A stretch of DNA of 64,000 nt from an uncultured Mucilaginibacter sp. (GTDB lineage: Bacteria; Bacteroidota; Bacteroidia; Sphingobacteriales; Sphingobacteriaceae): NCBI GenBank assembly GCA_903891475.1, contig CAITEP010000011.1, positions 53,378 through 117,377 on the forward strand, given 5' to 3'. Numbering within the stretch: the first letter of the stretch is position 1; the number at the start of each line of letters is the position of its first letter. The notes under the pieces were generated by a model that worked only from the letters and a program-made list of their open reading frames with translations, did no database searches and was not told the DNA's origin. This document shows, piece after piece, positions 8,476 through 16,919 of the stretch. Position numbers and translations under genes: made by a program.

Positions 8476-8531
8476 GGGGCTTAAGCCCCCACAAGCGTTC
8501 CATACGGCGCAGCCGTAACGGAACACCGCTT
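8476..8531. other. Candidate origin of transfer: palindromes upstream of relaxase gene
   Basis: A perfect palindrome GGGGCTTAAGCCCC (8476-8489) is followed by a nested cruciform. AAGCG/TTCC at 8493-8501 pairs with GGAA (8520-8523) and CGCTT (8527-8531), enclosing TACGGC/GCCGTA (8503-8508 and 8512-8517). It lies in the non-coding gap between the relaxase start (8432) and the next gene. Position and structure suggest oriT, but no nick-site consensus is recognised. A regulatory or attenuator hairpin for the mob operon is the alternative. Confidence 0.4.
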
Positions 8532-8647
8532 GCCCTAACAAACAAGACAGATAAAATTTAATCCTAAAAGGTAAAAAAGGCAGGCATTGCACCTGCCATA
8601 AAACATCCTCGTTTTTCGCTTCTTCCTTCCGTTTTTCGCACCATTCA

Positions 8648-8869
8648 TCATAATAAAATATGCTTCTGAATTGGTCTTTTATTTTTAGTAAAGCTGGCTA
8701 TTTGTTGACCTTTATATTTGCCTTCATATCCATAAACATTGTACCAGCGCCATTCTTGATGGTTATTATCTAAATACTTAGTAAACTTTAAAAGATCGCT
8801 TACATGGTATCTTAAAAAGCTTTTATCCCCGACCTTTACGATACAAATGAACTTCCTAACTGTTCCCAT
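8648..8869 (-). CDS. Hypothetical 73-aa protein of the mobile element
   Basis: A small basic, aromatic-rich protein (several Trp and Tyr in the middle, an FTKNKRP tail). I do not recognise a family; the alternating polar and hydrophobic pattern suggests a compact beta-rich fold. It lies alone between the relaxase region and the VapE-like gene, on the same strand as both. No signal peptide or membrane segment is seen. Confidence 0.5.
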   Translation of the reverse strand: MGTVRKFICIVKVGDKSFLRYHVSDLLKFTKYLDNNHQEWRWYNVYGYEGKYKGQQIASFTKNKRPIQKHILL

Positions 8870-8939
8870 TAGTATTTGATGGATGGTGCGAAAAATGATG
8901 GTTTATTACGTTAGATTCCTTTTTATTTTTTTTCAAAAC

Positions 8940-9085
8940 TTTTTTGTAGTAGATTACTACCTTACTACACTCACTACATTTTGTAGTAAGTAGTAGACTG
9001 TAGTAACTTCCAATAAAATAACCTACTACATCCTATTTCTGTATAAAATGATTGTTTTTTATCATTGTAGTAATGTAGTAGGCTC
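8940..9085. repeat. Cluster of TACTAC/GTAGTA repeats (iteron-like)
   Basis: Around ten copies of TACTAC or its complement GTAGTA occur in both orientations between 8948 and 9081, running into the last codons of the VapE-like gene. Such clustered short repeats beside a primase/helicase gene resemble replication-origin iterons of integrative elements. They could also be binding sites for an element regulator. Confidence 0.45.
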
Positions 9086-10255
9086 GTTGAACTTGATAAA
9101 GTAAATTTTTACAGGGTACTTATGGTCTCCGTAGCCTCGAACTGATTGAGAGGTAAAACCAAGCTTCTTTAAAGCCTTCCCCAGACTTTGTGAGTTTAGC
9201 TTTATCCTGCCATTTACCTTATCACTTAAATAATCAAGGCAGTCTGTGGCTGTATATTTAGCATCATGGTTTTCAGAAGTACCTGGTGAATAAAATTTCT
9301 GTATTAATTCGAGTTCAGGTGCTATGATTCTAAACTGTTCGTTGGCTAATTCATTTTGCTCAATCTCTTCTCTGGTCATATCGTATTTAAAACCGCTTTT
9401 CCATAAATAATAAGCCTGACTCCAAACTAGGTCAATATTGATGTCTTTTTTATAATTCCAGTTTATTTTATCCACCTCAAAACATAACCACCTTACATTG
9501 GCTTCATCTGTCAGGAATTCGGTCATATTAGTTGAACCAAAGAAAGAAATACGTCTTGGGGTCATTCTAGTGCGTCTTTCGTACGGATGGCGGACATTGA
9601 CCAATAGCTTACTCATAATGGATTTGAGCGCATTGATTTCGAATTTGGATAAGGTTGAAAGTTCATCTAATATTCCAATGAAGTTGGAGCTTAAGGCAAT
9701 TAAACTATCCTTGTCAACGCTGATATTTTCAACAAAATACTTTTGTAAGGCTGTTGGTACTAAAAATCGGCTAAAAGTAGTTTTACCTGAATTCTGTCGG
9801 TCAGAAACCAATATAAAAGCTTGTTTATTGAAGTAATCAGGAACCAAGGCACATATAACCGACCTTACCAACCATTTTTTAAATTGTTGGTTGAACCTTT
9901 GTTGGTCTGATGCCTGAATATAGCCTGCAAGTTTCTCAATATAATTACCATGGTCATTTGGATTATATAGGTTTTTGATACTTTCGAAATAAGTTTCAAA
10001 AGGGTCATACTCCAAAATGTATTCAGAACCTAAATAAACCAATACATCAGAAATTCCTGCCTTGATGCCTCCGTCTTTTCGAACTTCAATATAGATGGTA
10101 TTTTCATTGACCTGTCGAAATTCCTTATCCCCAATCTTTCGATATTCTATATCGCTTGTTACGATATTCTTTCTAAACTCATACTGTTCAGAAAAATATT
10201 GAATGACTTTCACAATGGATGGGGAAGAATCCATTACTCCATTTTTATTCTTCAT
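9062..10255 (-). CDS. VapE-like primase-associated P-loop helicase
   Basis: A 397-aa protein of the virulence-associated E (PF05272) type. The P-loop is DRQNSGKTTFSR near residues 150-161, the Walker B is FIGILDEL near 190-197, and an arginine-rich region with FFGSTNMTEF matches the sensor/finger region of these SF3-like ATPases. The C terminus (about 335-395) looks like a winged helix. VapE proteins unwind and help replicate excised genomic islands and satellites. The start overlaps the end of the upstream HTH gene by 4 bp, so the two are co-translated. It is typical of the replication module of Bacteroidota mobilizable elements. Confidence 0.85.
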   Translation of the reverse strand: MKNKNGVMDSSPSIVKVIQYFSEQYEFRKNIVTSDIEYRKIGDKEFRQVNENTIYIEVRKDGGIKAGISDVLVYLGSEYILEYDPFETYFESIKNLYNPNDHGNYIEKLAGYIQASDQQRFNQQFKKWLVRSVICALVPDYFNKQAFILVSDRQNSGKTTFSRFLVPTALQKYFVENISVDKDSLIALSSNFIGILDELSTLSKFEINALKSIMSKLLVNVRHPYERRTRMTPRRISFFGSTNMTEFLTDEANVRWLCFEVDKINWNYKKDINIDLVWSQAYYLWKSGFKYDMTREEIEQNELANEQFRIIAPELELIQKFYSPGTSENHDAKYTATDCLDYLSDKVNGRIKLNSQSLGKALKKLGFTSQSVRGYGDHKYPVKIYFIKFNEPTTLLQ

Positions 10256-10557
10256 GACTGCTTATTGAATCGTTTATTTCTTTTACTGTCAATATGCAGA
10301 CCAGCATTTAAGATATCTGACCTTTTGAAATATACTCTTGAATTGATGACCTGATGTTTAATAAGCCCAAGATCTCGCCAATTTTTTATCGTAGTTCTGG
10401 ACTTACCAAGAAGCTTCATCACTTGGTGGGTTTGTAGTAGTTCTTCGCGCTCTACTTCCTTTTCCTTGACTGGGTTTAACTTGGCAACTATGGCTTCCGC
10501 CAACTCCTTTACCAATTCTTTTTGCTCGATGTTAGTTAAAATAAAATTGCTCATCAT
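10252..10557 (-). CDS. Helix-turn-helix (excisionase-like) DNA-binding protein
   Basis: A 101-aa protein with a MerR/HTH_17-type winged helix: LLQTHQVMKLLGKSRTTIKNW at about residues 40-60, then a wing and VYFKRSDILNA. This is the form of the excisionase/regulator genes placed upstream of primase genes in Bacteroidota integrative elements. The start codon lies inside one arm of a 21-bp perfect inverted repeat (10543-10599), so expression may be controlled there. The gene is coupled to the VapE-like gene by a 4-bp overlap. ATG 10555-10557 and 10552-10554 are equally possible starts. Confidence 0.8.
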   Translation of the reverse strand: MMSNFILTNIEQKELVKELAEAIVAKLNPVKEKEVEREELLQTHQVMKLLGKSRTTIKNWRDLGLIKHQVINSRVYFKRSDILNAGLHIDSKRNKRFNKQS

Positions 10558-10599
10558 TGTACACGTTTTTTGTTTTGATGTACAATGATGAGCAATTTT
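10543..10599. promoter_or_regulatory. 21-bp perfect inverted repeat over the HTH gene start
   Basis: Positions 10543-10563 are the exact reverse complement of 10579-10599, separated by a 15-nt T-rich loop. The left arm contains the ATG of the HTH gene and its first codons. Either the RNA folds into a hairpin that buries the start, or the arms are operator half-sites for a dimeric regulator such as the HTH protein itself. Confidence 0.6.
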
Positions 10600-10656
10600 C
10601 GCCTAGGGTAGATAGCTGGGGTATTACCTCAATTTTACATAAGTATACTTTTTTAA

Positions 10657-11580
10657 CTAGTCTTTAGATTTTTTTTGGGGAATCATTTCGAGTACTTTAT
10701 CAATTTTGGTGGCCAATGTCCTTAGATTTGCTTCAACAAATATTTCTCTAACCTTAGTCAATTGAATTCTTTTTGATTCGATAGGACTAGTCCTTATGGT
10801 ACTTAATTCATCACCTTCAACAAATCCTTTGATATTATCAAAACTTCTTCCCAAAATACTTCCAAAAACTTTATAAATTCCAACTTTTGTTAAGTTGTCT
10901 ATTGAACGATTTTGGTATAATTGGTTTATATTATCTTTCAAAGATCCGGGATTACCTAATAAAAAATCCAATGCTAATAATTTGACAGATTTATCAAAAT
11001 TAATACTGGCAGTATCGTTTATCTCAAAATCATGTTTTATTGTAAAATGTTCGAAAAGCATTTCTGCAGATTCTTCATCATGAATATCCATTGAGTTAAA
11101 AAAATTAAAATTGGACTTTTTATGTTCACTATTGATGTAATGAAAAAAATCTTTGGCTTGATTGCGGTTCTTTTTTGTAAAACCTCTAAGAGTGTAGGTT
11201 ATAAATAATAATGAAATAATAAATCCAAATCCTATGATAATAATAGGTATGCTTAGGCTATGGAAAAATTCATAAAGGTAAACCATTAAATAGGTTATGA
11301 TAACTAGAGTTAAAATATATAATGGAGATTCCAAAATAATCATACTTATAACTGACTTTTTATTTATAAAATCAGAATATTGTTTAAATGTTTGATTGTC
11401 TTTTTTGAAAAGTAACCAGCCTAAGCGATAATCTAAAATTCTATTCGATGGAGTGGAGTTATCATAAATGGCAAAACACTCAGATATTTTATACTGGGTG
11501 AGCGACATATTTGGTTTTTCTTTAACAATATTTTTTAATTTATGGACAATGTTAAGGTAAAATTGATTTAGTTTTTTCAT
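10657..11580 (-). CDS. Membrane protein of unknown function beside integrase
   Basis: A 307-aa protein with two adjacent transmembrane helices (about residues 74-98 and 103-127, rich in I, L, V and F) flanked by soluble parts: an N-terminal helical region of about 70 residues and a C-terminal domain of about 170 residues. No family recognised. It ends 100 bp from the HTH gene and starts 10 bp downstream of the integrase, so it is probably transcribed with the integrase. Possible roles include an exclusion or defence effector; nothing in the sequence proves this. Confidence 0.6.
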   Translation of the reverse strand: MKKLNQFYLNIVHKLKNIVKEKPNMSLTQYKISECFAIYDNSTPSNRILDYRLGWLLFKKDNQTFKQYSDFINKKSVISMIILESPLYILTLVIITYLMVYLYEFFHSLSIPIIIIGFGFIISLLFITYTLRGFTKKNRNQAKDFFHYINSEHKKSNFNFFNSMDIHDEESAEMLFEHFTIKHDFEINDTASINFDKSVKLLALDFLLGNPGSLKDNINQLYQNRSIDNLTKVGIYKVFGSILGRSFDNIKGFVEGDELSTIRTSPIESKRIQLTKVREIFVEANLRTLATKIDKVLEMIPQKKSKD

Positions 11581-11590
11581 ATTCTTTTAT

Positions 11591-12889
11591 TTAGGTTGTT
11601 GGGATTCCCCAGGCTTTTTGCATTTCATTTCTTTTTCTTTCTTCCGTTACTTTTATATATCGTTGGAAGCTTTTATAATCAGAATGACCAGTTATACCCA
11701 TTACAGTTTCAGCAGGGATACCCTTTTCCAAAGAAAGGGTGGCGAAGGTTTTACGTCCTGTATGTGCACTGATAAGTTCGTATTTGGGGTGGAAGTTGGA
11801 GATTTTTAAAGGTCCTTTATATCTTATGATTTCCGTTTGTTCATTTATTTCAGCAAGCTTGCATATTTCCTTTATATACTTGTTAAAATGTTGGTTAGAA
11901 ATCATAGGAAGGGGTCGAATGTTATCTTTGTACTTATTCAAAATGGCCGTTGAATAACTATTAAGCGGAATTATTAGCGGTTCTTTCGTCTTTTTAACAG
12001 TTATTCTAATTTCATGCTCGTTTATATGTTCTGTCCTTAATTGCTCCAAATCTGAATATCTTAATCCAGTGGCACAACTAAAACAAAAAACATCCCTTAC
12101 AGAAACCAGACGGACTTGTTTTTCAAGGTCAACATTAAGCAACCTTAAAAACTCCTCATTGGTCAAGGCAATTACTTCCAGTTTCTGTCTTTTTACTGTG
12201 AAATTCTTATAATCATCTGAAATAGGGATACCGTTTTTTTTTGCATAACCTAAAAATGTTTTAAAAGTGCTTAATTGTTTTGCAATTGTAACATTATTAA
12301 TTGCCCTATATTGAATTAGGAAGTTTTGAAAAGATTGAAAAAAGGAATAGTTTATCTCAGCAAACCTGACCTTGAAATTATTGTGCTTTTGGTAAGCTTC
12401 CAAGTGTCGTTTTAAGGCTTTATAAACACTCATGCTACCTTTTTCCCTGCTCGGTGCATTTTCAGTTATATACTGATCTATAAAATCAAAAACCAAATTG
12501 GTAGGTTCTTCCATTTTGGTTTTGGCAACAAAAGATTGTTTGTATTTATCTAAAACCATATCTGCGCTATAAGTAGTTCCATCTAATTCAAACCTTGCTG
12601 CAATTGCCTCAAGTCCATTACTCATCTCCTCCAGATAAATATTTGAACGTTTAATTTCAAAATTAGAAGGAAGGTCTATTTCATTATATTTTTTTAATAG
12701 TTCCTTTTTAAGATTTGCGGTAATTTGCTTTATCCTTTGATTTTCATTGTCCCATAATTCTGGTATGGCCTTGATATTAGTTGTTAATTTTCTTCTTTGG
12801 GAGGCAACACGAATTATTAAAAAAATGGGATGTTCTCCCTTTTTATTTACCGTATCTTTTCTAAGCTCAAATCGTAGTGTTAGATTCAT
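11591..12889 (-). CDS. int: Tyrosine recombinase (integrase) of the mobile element
   Basis: A 432-aa phage-type integrase with an N-terminal arm-binding domain, a SAM-like core-binding domain (about residues 125-230) and a catalytic domain. The first catalytic Arg is in ATGLRYSDLEQL near residue 275, the H-x-x-R box is HTGRKTF near 374-380, then a GHSDYKSFQRYI box with the nucleophilic Tyr near 409. It is the Bacteroidota integrase type that uses the 3' ends of tRNA genes. A tRNA 3' end sits 176 bp upstream of its start, at the expected att position. Confidence 0.95.
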   Translation of the reverse strand: MNLTLRFELRKDTVNKKGEHPIFLIIRVASQRRKLTTNIKAIPELWDNENQRIKQITANLKKELLKKYNEIDLPSNFEIKRSNIYLEEMSNGLEAIAARFELDGTTYSADMVLDKYKQSFVAKTKMEEPTNLVFDFIDQYITENAPSREKGSMSVYKALKRHLEAYQKHNNFKVRFAEINYSFFQSFQNFLIQYRAINNVTIAKQLSTFKTFLGYAKKNGIPISDDYKNFTVKRQKLEVIALTNEEFLRLLNVDLEKQVRLVSVRDVFCFSCATGLRYSDLEQLRTEHINEHEIRITVKKTKEPLIIPLNSYSTAILNKYKDNIRPLPMISNQHFNKYIKEICKLAEINEQTEIIRYKGPLKISNFHPKYELISAHTGRKTFATLSLEKGIPAETVMGITGHSDYKSFQRYIKVTEERKRNEMQKAWGIPTT

Positions 12890-13064
12890 AATAATGAAAT
12901 ATTTATCTTTTGTAAAGATAACATAATTACATTACTGGGGCTAAATGTGGGGCTAAATATCTTTTTATAGCTGTGTATAAGTGTACAGATATATTAATTT
13001 TAAGGTATTAAATGTCTAATTATAAGATATTTATGTAAAGATATAACAAGTTAAAAATAATAAA

Positions 13065-13084
13065 CTCGAATCCCTCTCTCTCCG
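13065..13084 (+). other. attR: Attachment site: displaced 3' end of a tRNA gene (tRNA-Ser-like)
   Basis: The sequence TCGAATCCC plus CTCTCTCTCCG is the T-loop, 3' T-stem, 3' acceptor strand (TCTCTCC) and discriminator G of a tRNA, as in Bacteroidota tRNA-Ser genes that begin GGAGAGA. No 5' part of a tRNA precedes it. A factor-independent terminator follows at once. This is what remains when a tyrosine integrase inserts an element into the 3' end of a tRNA. The intact tRNA is predicted at the other end, left of this window. Confidence 0.7.
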
Positions 13085-13092
13085 CTGAACTT

Positions 13093-13127
13093 AAAAAAAG
13101 CCCTTATACGTTGTATAGGGGTTTTTT
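13093..13127 (+). terminator. Rho-independent terminator of the displaced tRNA
   Basis: AAAAAAAG followed by CCCTTATAC, a short GTT-type loop, GTATAGGGG and six Ts. A strong hairpin with T-run directly after the tRNA 3' end. Confidence 0.8.
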
Positions 13128-13305
13128 GTGTAGGGGTTATAAAATTAACCAATACCTATACTTAGATACCAAATACAGCCTACGTGATAAATACAAGCAT
13201 AAAATTATTCCATTTGTGGATTTGCAAATTACTAAAATAACCTTCTTTGAATTGCAATTGATGATAAAAATAGGAAATGATTTTAATTGTTTGGTCTCAT
13301 TTCAA

Positions 13306-14073
13306 TTAAGTTATTTTATAGAGTAATTTTAACTCTTCCCACTCGTTTCCTAACTTATTTTTCATTTTGTAAAATATTTTGTTTTCCAATGGTATTGATG
13401 CCCATGCTAGGGTTGTTTCATATTCAATCACATACTTAAGAGCCTCTGGTTCTCGATTAGCAAAACCCGTACTACTCAACGTTGTAAAAAAAGCTTTGAA
13501 ATTATCTAGAAGTTTATCCAATCTTGAAATAAAATATGACAATTTAATTGCATCCTGCAATAGTGTTAAAGGCAATATTGCCTCAATCAAAGACCTTATT
13601 ATGCCTTTATCGCCAACGGCAGCCGAAAATATAAACAAAATTATTACAGTAATGGCTTTACCGTAAATTTTAGCTTGCATCTCTCTTGTTATATAGAATG
13701 TATGAAATACATTTTCAAAACAATTCACAGCCAATTTGTAAAATCCTGGATTCAATTTGCTTTGTGTAAAGTAGTTTGCAACCTTTTTTCCTCCAAAGTT
13801 GGTGTCAAAGGAGTTATCTAAATATTCAAGTGTGCGATTTCTCTCTGCACGAGAATAAATATAAGTTGCTCGAAAATCGAGTAAAAGGTAACTTACTATT
13901 AAAATTAAATTAATTGCAATTACGACTTGTGCATAGACCTCTAGATCAGGATAATAAATTAAGAATTTATATTTTTCATTAATTGTAAGAAGTAATGTAA
14001 TTAAAGTTGACGCATAAAGAATTTTTATCTTACGCCGATTAATCTCTATTACCCTATCGAAGTTTGATTTCAT
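13306..14073 (-). CDS. S-4TM-type membrane effector of CBASS
   Basis: A 255-aa protein with four hydrophobic helices in two pairs (about residues 17-32, 48-66, 136-153 and 161-175). Between the pairs is a conserved soluble part containing RAERNRTLEYLDNSFDTNF and CFENVFHTF. This matches the SMODS-associated 4TM effector (S-4TM). In CBASS such proteins are activated by a cyclic nucleotide and disrupt the inner membrane to kill infected cells. It follows the CD-NTase gene by 18 bp on the same strand, which fits a minimal two-gene CBASS. The family match is by pattern of helices and motifs. Confidence 0.75.
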   Translation of the reverse strand: MKSNFDRVIEINRRKIKILYASTLITLLLTINEKYKFLIYYPDLEVYAQVVIAINLILIVSYLLLDFRATYIYSRAERNRTLEYLDNSFDTNFGGKKVANYFTQSKLNPGFYKLAVNCFENVFHTFYITREMQAKIYGKAITVIILFIFSAAVGDKGIIRSLIEAILPLTLLQDAIKLSYFISRLDKLLDNFKAFFTTLSSTGFANREPEALKYVIEYETTLAWASIPLENKIFYKMKNKLGNEWEELKLLYKIT

Positions 14074-14091
14074 TGAATTATAATTAACTGA

Positions 14092-14970
14092 TTATCTTGC
14101 GGGAAATTTATGATTAAAAAAAATATTCCACCTATCAAAACACTTATCTAAATCACTTTCCCTAAATTTGAATGCATCCTCTGCTCTTAAAAAATCAGCA
14201 TGAACCTTATTTAAAGATGTTTCTCTTTGAGTATCTGAATTACATGCAACTATTCTACCTGTTATACCCAAGGGATCGTTTATAGCTGGTAATTTTTCAA
14301 TGGCAAAGAACTTGATTATATTATAGAGGTCGGTATCGTAAATTATTGTATTCTGTGTTTCAGCATATTTTGTTGTTCTTAACTCTAAGTAAAATGAGCT
14401 AATCGGAACTGAATTGTAGTATTTCCATGCTTTTACTAATTGAATCAATGGTTTGAGTTTGCCATTTAATCGATTATTATGGTGGTTGACATATGCATTG
14501 TGAGCACTTGGACTTGAATTTTTCCACCCTCCTTCGCCATCGGCAATCTGATATTGGTTAAACTTACCGAAAATTGTTTGTATTGTACCGAATTTATCAC
14601 ATGGTGTAATTTCCATTGTTTCAGATGCATATTCACCAAATGGTATTTTGATTGCTGGAGTTGTGACAGCAATTCCTTCAGTCCTTGGAAAAGTTCTTTG
14701 AAGAGACTCTTTAATTAATCTTAATGAGCCTGACGAATTTTGTTTTAAATCCTCAGTCGGGAAAACTGTAAAATAATCAGAATCACTATAATGTCGAACT
14801 CCTGTACCTGCCCCAAATGATCCTATTTCAAACATATTTTTACAGTTGTGATTGCTTTCTAAGCATCCAAAAACAGAATCTTTATGGGAGGCTGCCTTAT
14901 CGTGTTCAGTTCCTAAAGGAATTAACCTTGAAATAAAGGTATTAAATCCTTGTTCTAGTGTTTTCGACAT
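14092..14970 (-). CDS. CD-NTase (SMODS-type cyclic oligonucleotide synthase) of CBASS
   Basis: A 292-aa nucleotidyltransferase with the motif G-S followed by G-T and Y-S-D-S-D-Y (G50-S51, catalytic D63 and D65), and a likely third acidic ligand E120 in METIP-like context (MEITPC). This is the signature of cGAS/DncV-like nucleotidyltransferases. These enzymes sense phage infection and make cyclic di- or trinucleotides that switch on the effector gene next door. The protein lacks fused domains and is of normal length. A TAnnTTTG -7 box on the minus strand (14988-14995) lies upstream. Confidence 0.85.
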   Translation of the reverse strand: MSKTLEQGFNTFISRLIPLGTEHDKAASHKDSVFGCLESNHNCKNMFEIGSFGAGTGVRHYSDSDYFTVFPTEDLKQNSSGSLRLIKESLQRTFPRTEGIAVTTPAIKIPFGEYASETMEITPCDKFGTIQTIFGKFNQYQIADGEGGWKNSSPSAHNAYVNHHNNRLNGKLKPLIQLVKAWKYYNSVPISSFYLELRTTKYAETQNTIIYDTDLYNIIKFFAIEKLPAINDPLGITGRIVACNSDTQRETSLNKVHADFLRAEDAFKFRESDLDKCFDRWNIFFNHKFPAR

Positions 14971-14987
14971 AGGTAATTGATATTATT

Positions 14988-14995
14988 CAAAAGTA
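14988..14995 (-). promoter_or_regulatory. Probable -7 promoter element for the CBASS operon
   Basis: On the minus strand this reads TACTTTTG, a full match to the Bacteroidota -7 consensus TAnnTTTG, 18 bp before the CD-NTase start codon. A clear TTG -33 box is not seen at the usual distance. Confidence 0.4.
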
Positions 14996-15548
14996 GTTAA
15001 TTAGAAAATAATTTTAAACCTAACTCCATAAAAATAACTTTTATCTATCAACATTATAAAACTTATTAGTATAAGTCAATGCAGGTTAGTATAAGCTAAT
15101 TTGTGATTTTAAGTAAATTGCTATTCATTGCAAATGATCAATTTTTATAAATTTTTAATTCCCAAACCTCAAGTTATTTAAAGATTAATTCGACAAGTAT
15201 AGAAAGTTTATTATGGGATTAAAGCAAAATTCTTTTATATATTAAAATTTTAAACACCCAAATCCACCACCTAAATATTCAATTAATTACTGGTTTTATT
15301 TGGGTTTCCATAGTTATAAATTTAGTTTTAGCCTAATTATAGGTTCAATTTTTGAAAATTAATATTATGATAAAATGATGTTGATGGGATGAGAAAAGAT
15401 AATATATTTTATTTTTGGCAATTCATTCTAAATGGTAAAGTAATCGCCTACTTTCAAAAATAGGTATTAACTCTATAATTCTTAAATATGGAATTATAGG
15501 GTTATAAAAAAATGGCAATTGTCTGTATCTTTGATTCTAAAATATGTT
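14996..15548. other. AT-rich intergenic region, no gene seen
   Basis: About 550 bp without a convincing reading frame, RNA gene or terminator hairpin. It contains the promoter regions of the divergent CBASS operon and of the small gene at 15549. Confidence 0.55.
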
Positions 15549-15779
15549 ATGAAAACACACAATGTAGATGAACTACGCCTTTTATATAAAGAGAATCCTG
15601 AAAGTATAAAACAAAGGGTAAAACCCGGCGATAAGATTTATACTGACAATGATTGGCTTAAAGAACTTCTAATTATACTTAAAAAATGTGGTTTAAAATA
15701 TACTCTAGACTCCCAAAATATTACAATCAAAGGCTTCCATGCTATTACTATTTTAGGTGAAACTGAAACTAAAAATTAA
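15549..15779 (+). CDS. Hypothetical 76-aa protein
   Basis: A small basic protein (MKTHNVDELRLLYKENPESI...) with a charged helical N-terminal half and a strand-rich end. No family recognised. An upstream TTG at 15519 would add ten residues, but ATG 15549 is the more natural start. A TATCTTTG element at 15526-15533 (a TAnnTTTG match) lies before it. Confidence 0.45.
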   Translation: MKTHNVDELRLLYKENPESIKQRVKPGDKIYTDNDWLKELLIILKKCGLKYTLDSQNITIKGFHAITILGETETKN

Positions 15780-16045
15780 ACCCCCGCTGTTCGTAGATTA
15801 TATCTTCAAATTACCAATTTAGGTAGTTTAAAAAACCGTAACCATGCTACCCGTAATTTAACAACTAAACGCAAAATGCTTTAACGTTGTTTAAATATCT
15901 TGGTTTGTATAATACAAAACCTAATTTTTTGTGCCCTTGTTGGTGTTCCGCCCGTGAGCCGTTGTTGTGTCTTATGACCAACAACCCGCTGTTCTTAAAT
16001 TGTATCTACAAATTACCTATGCTTGTAGTTTACAACTACCAAAAT

Positions 16046-16690
16046 TCACATCCTAACAACAAAACCAAACACCAAAAACATAAAAACTGATATCAACATA
16101 AAATAAAGCAAAAATGCTTTTACATCTTTTACACCACGCCCTTCTTTTAGTACCAATTGCCTAAACGGCGTCGATAATAAGGTTGTTAAGGAAAATAAAA
16201 ATGCAAATGCTAAAGCCAAGAAAACCCCGTTAAATATTTTGTTGTTATCTTGATCATTAAAATGAATAATTACATTTGATATAACAAACCCGTTCCAAAT
16301 AACAAAAACCGCTGCAACTGCCTGCCATTTAAAGGGAAAACTCCCGCTTGTTTGATATTTTGTTATTTCTTCCTCCACCTCATATGGCAGTGGTTCTGTA
16401 TTTTGTAGAAACCCGGTTGATTCAATCCGATTAATCAAATTGTTAACACCCTAGGTCAAAAAAATAACTTCTTGGTTATAATTTTCTACCCTGTGAATTA
16501 TTTGAACACCAAAGCCCGAAAACAAGGAAGAAGGCTCGATAGAAATGATGTCAGTTGGTCGGAAATATAAAACACCTAAGATGGAGGCATTGATGATCAG
16601 TACATTCTTATTTACCGTTAAGGTTACAAATGGCCAAGTGGCACTTGAACGACCAATTTTGGCACCCCCTGTTTGTTTAATTTCAAGCAT
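16046..16690 (-). pseudogene. Membrane protein gene interrupted by an in-frame amber codon
   Basis: The minus strand reads 79 codons from ATG 16690, meets TAG at 16451-16453, and continues in the same frame for over 130 codons to 16046. The first part looks like a PH-like beta domain (GGAKIGRSSATWPFVTLTVNKN). The second has three transmembrane helices. The joining sequence EVIFLT-stop-GVNNLINRI resembles an uninterrupted protein of this type. So this is one gene of about 215 codons broken by a single nonsense change, or a sequencing error. Function unknown. Confidence 0.6.
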
Positions 16691-16919
16691 ACAATTGTAT
16701 TAAGTTTTAATGCCTAAAGGTAATAAAATGGAAGCGCAAAATACCAAAGGCTTTATTTTCTGAATAATGAGGTTGATAGTTAACATTACATACCTGATTC
16801 GTTCCATTTATATATTAGCTGTATGTATGAAAGAGCAAATTGTTATTTGCCTCCGTTCAAATAAATAATTACCCAGCTGCTCTTGCTTACCCTCAATCAG
16901 CTTTGGTGTATTTAAACAT

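Noticed and set aside
13111..13326. 71-aa frame starting in the tRNA terminator
   Set aside because: Its start is inside the terminator hairpin and it has no ribosome-binding context.
15887..16090. 67-aa plus-strand frame
   Set aside because: It overlaps a pair of imperfect repeats (15783 and 15988, both CCCGCTGTTC...) and shows no protein-like pattern.
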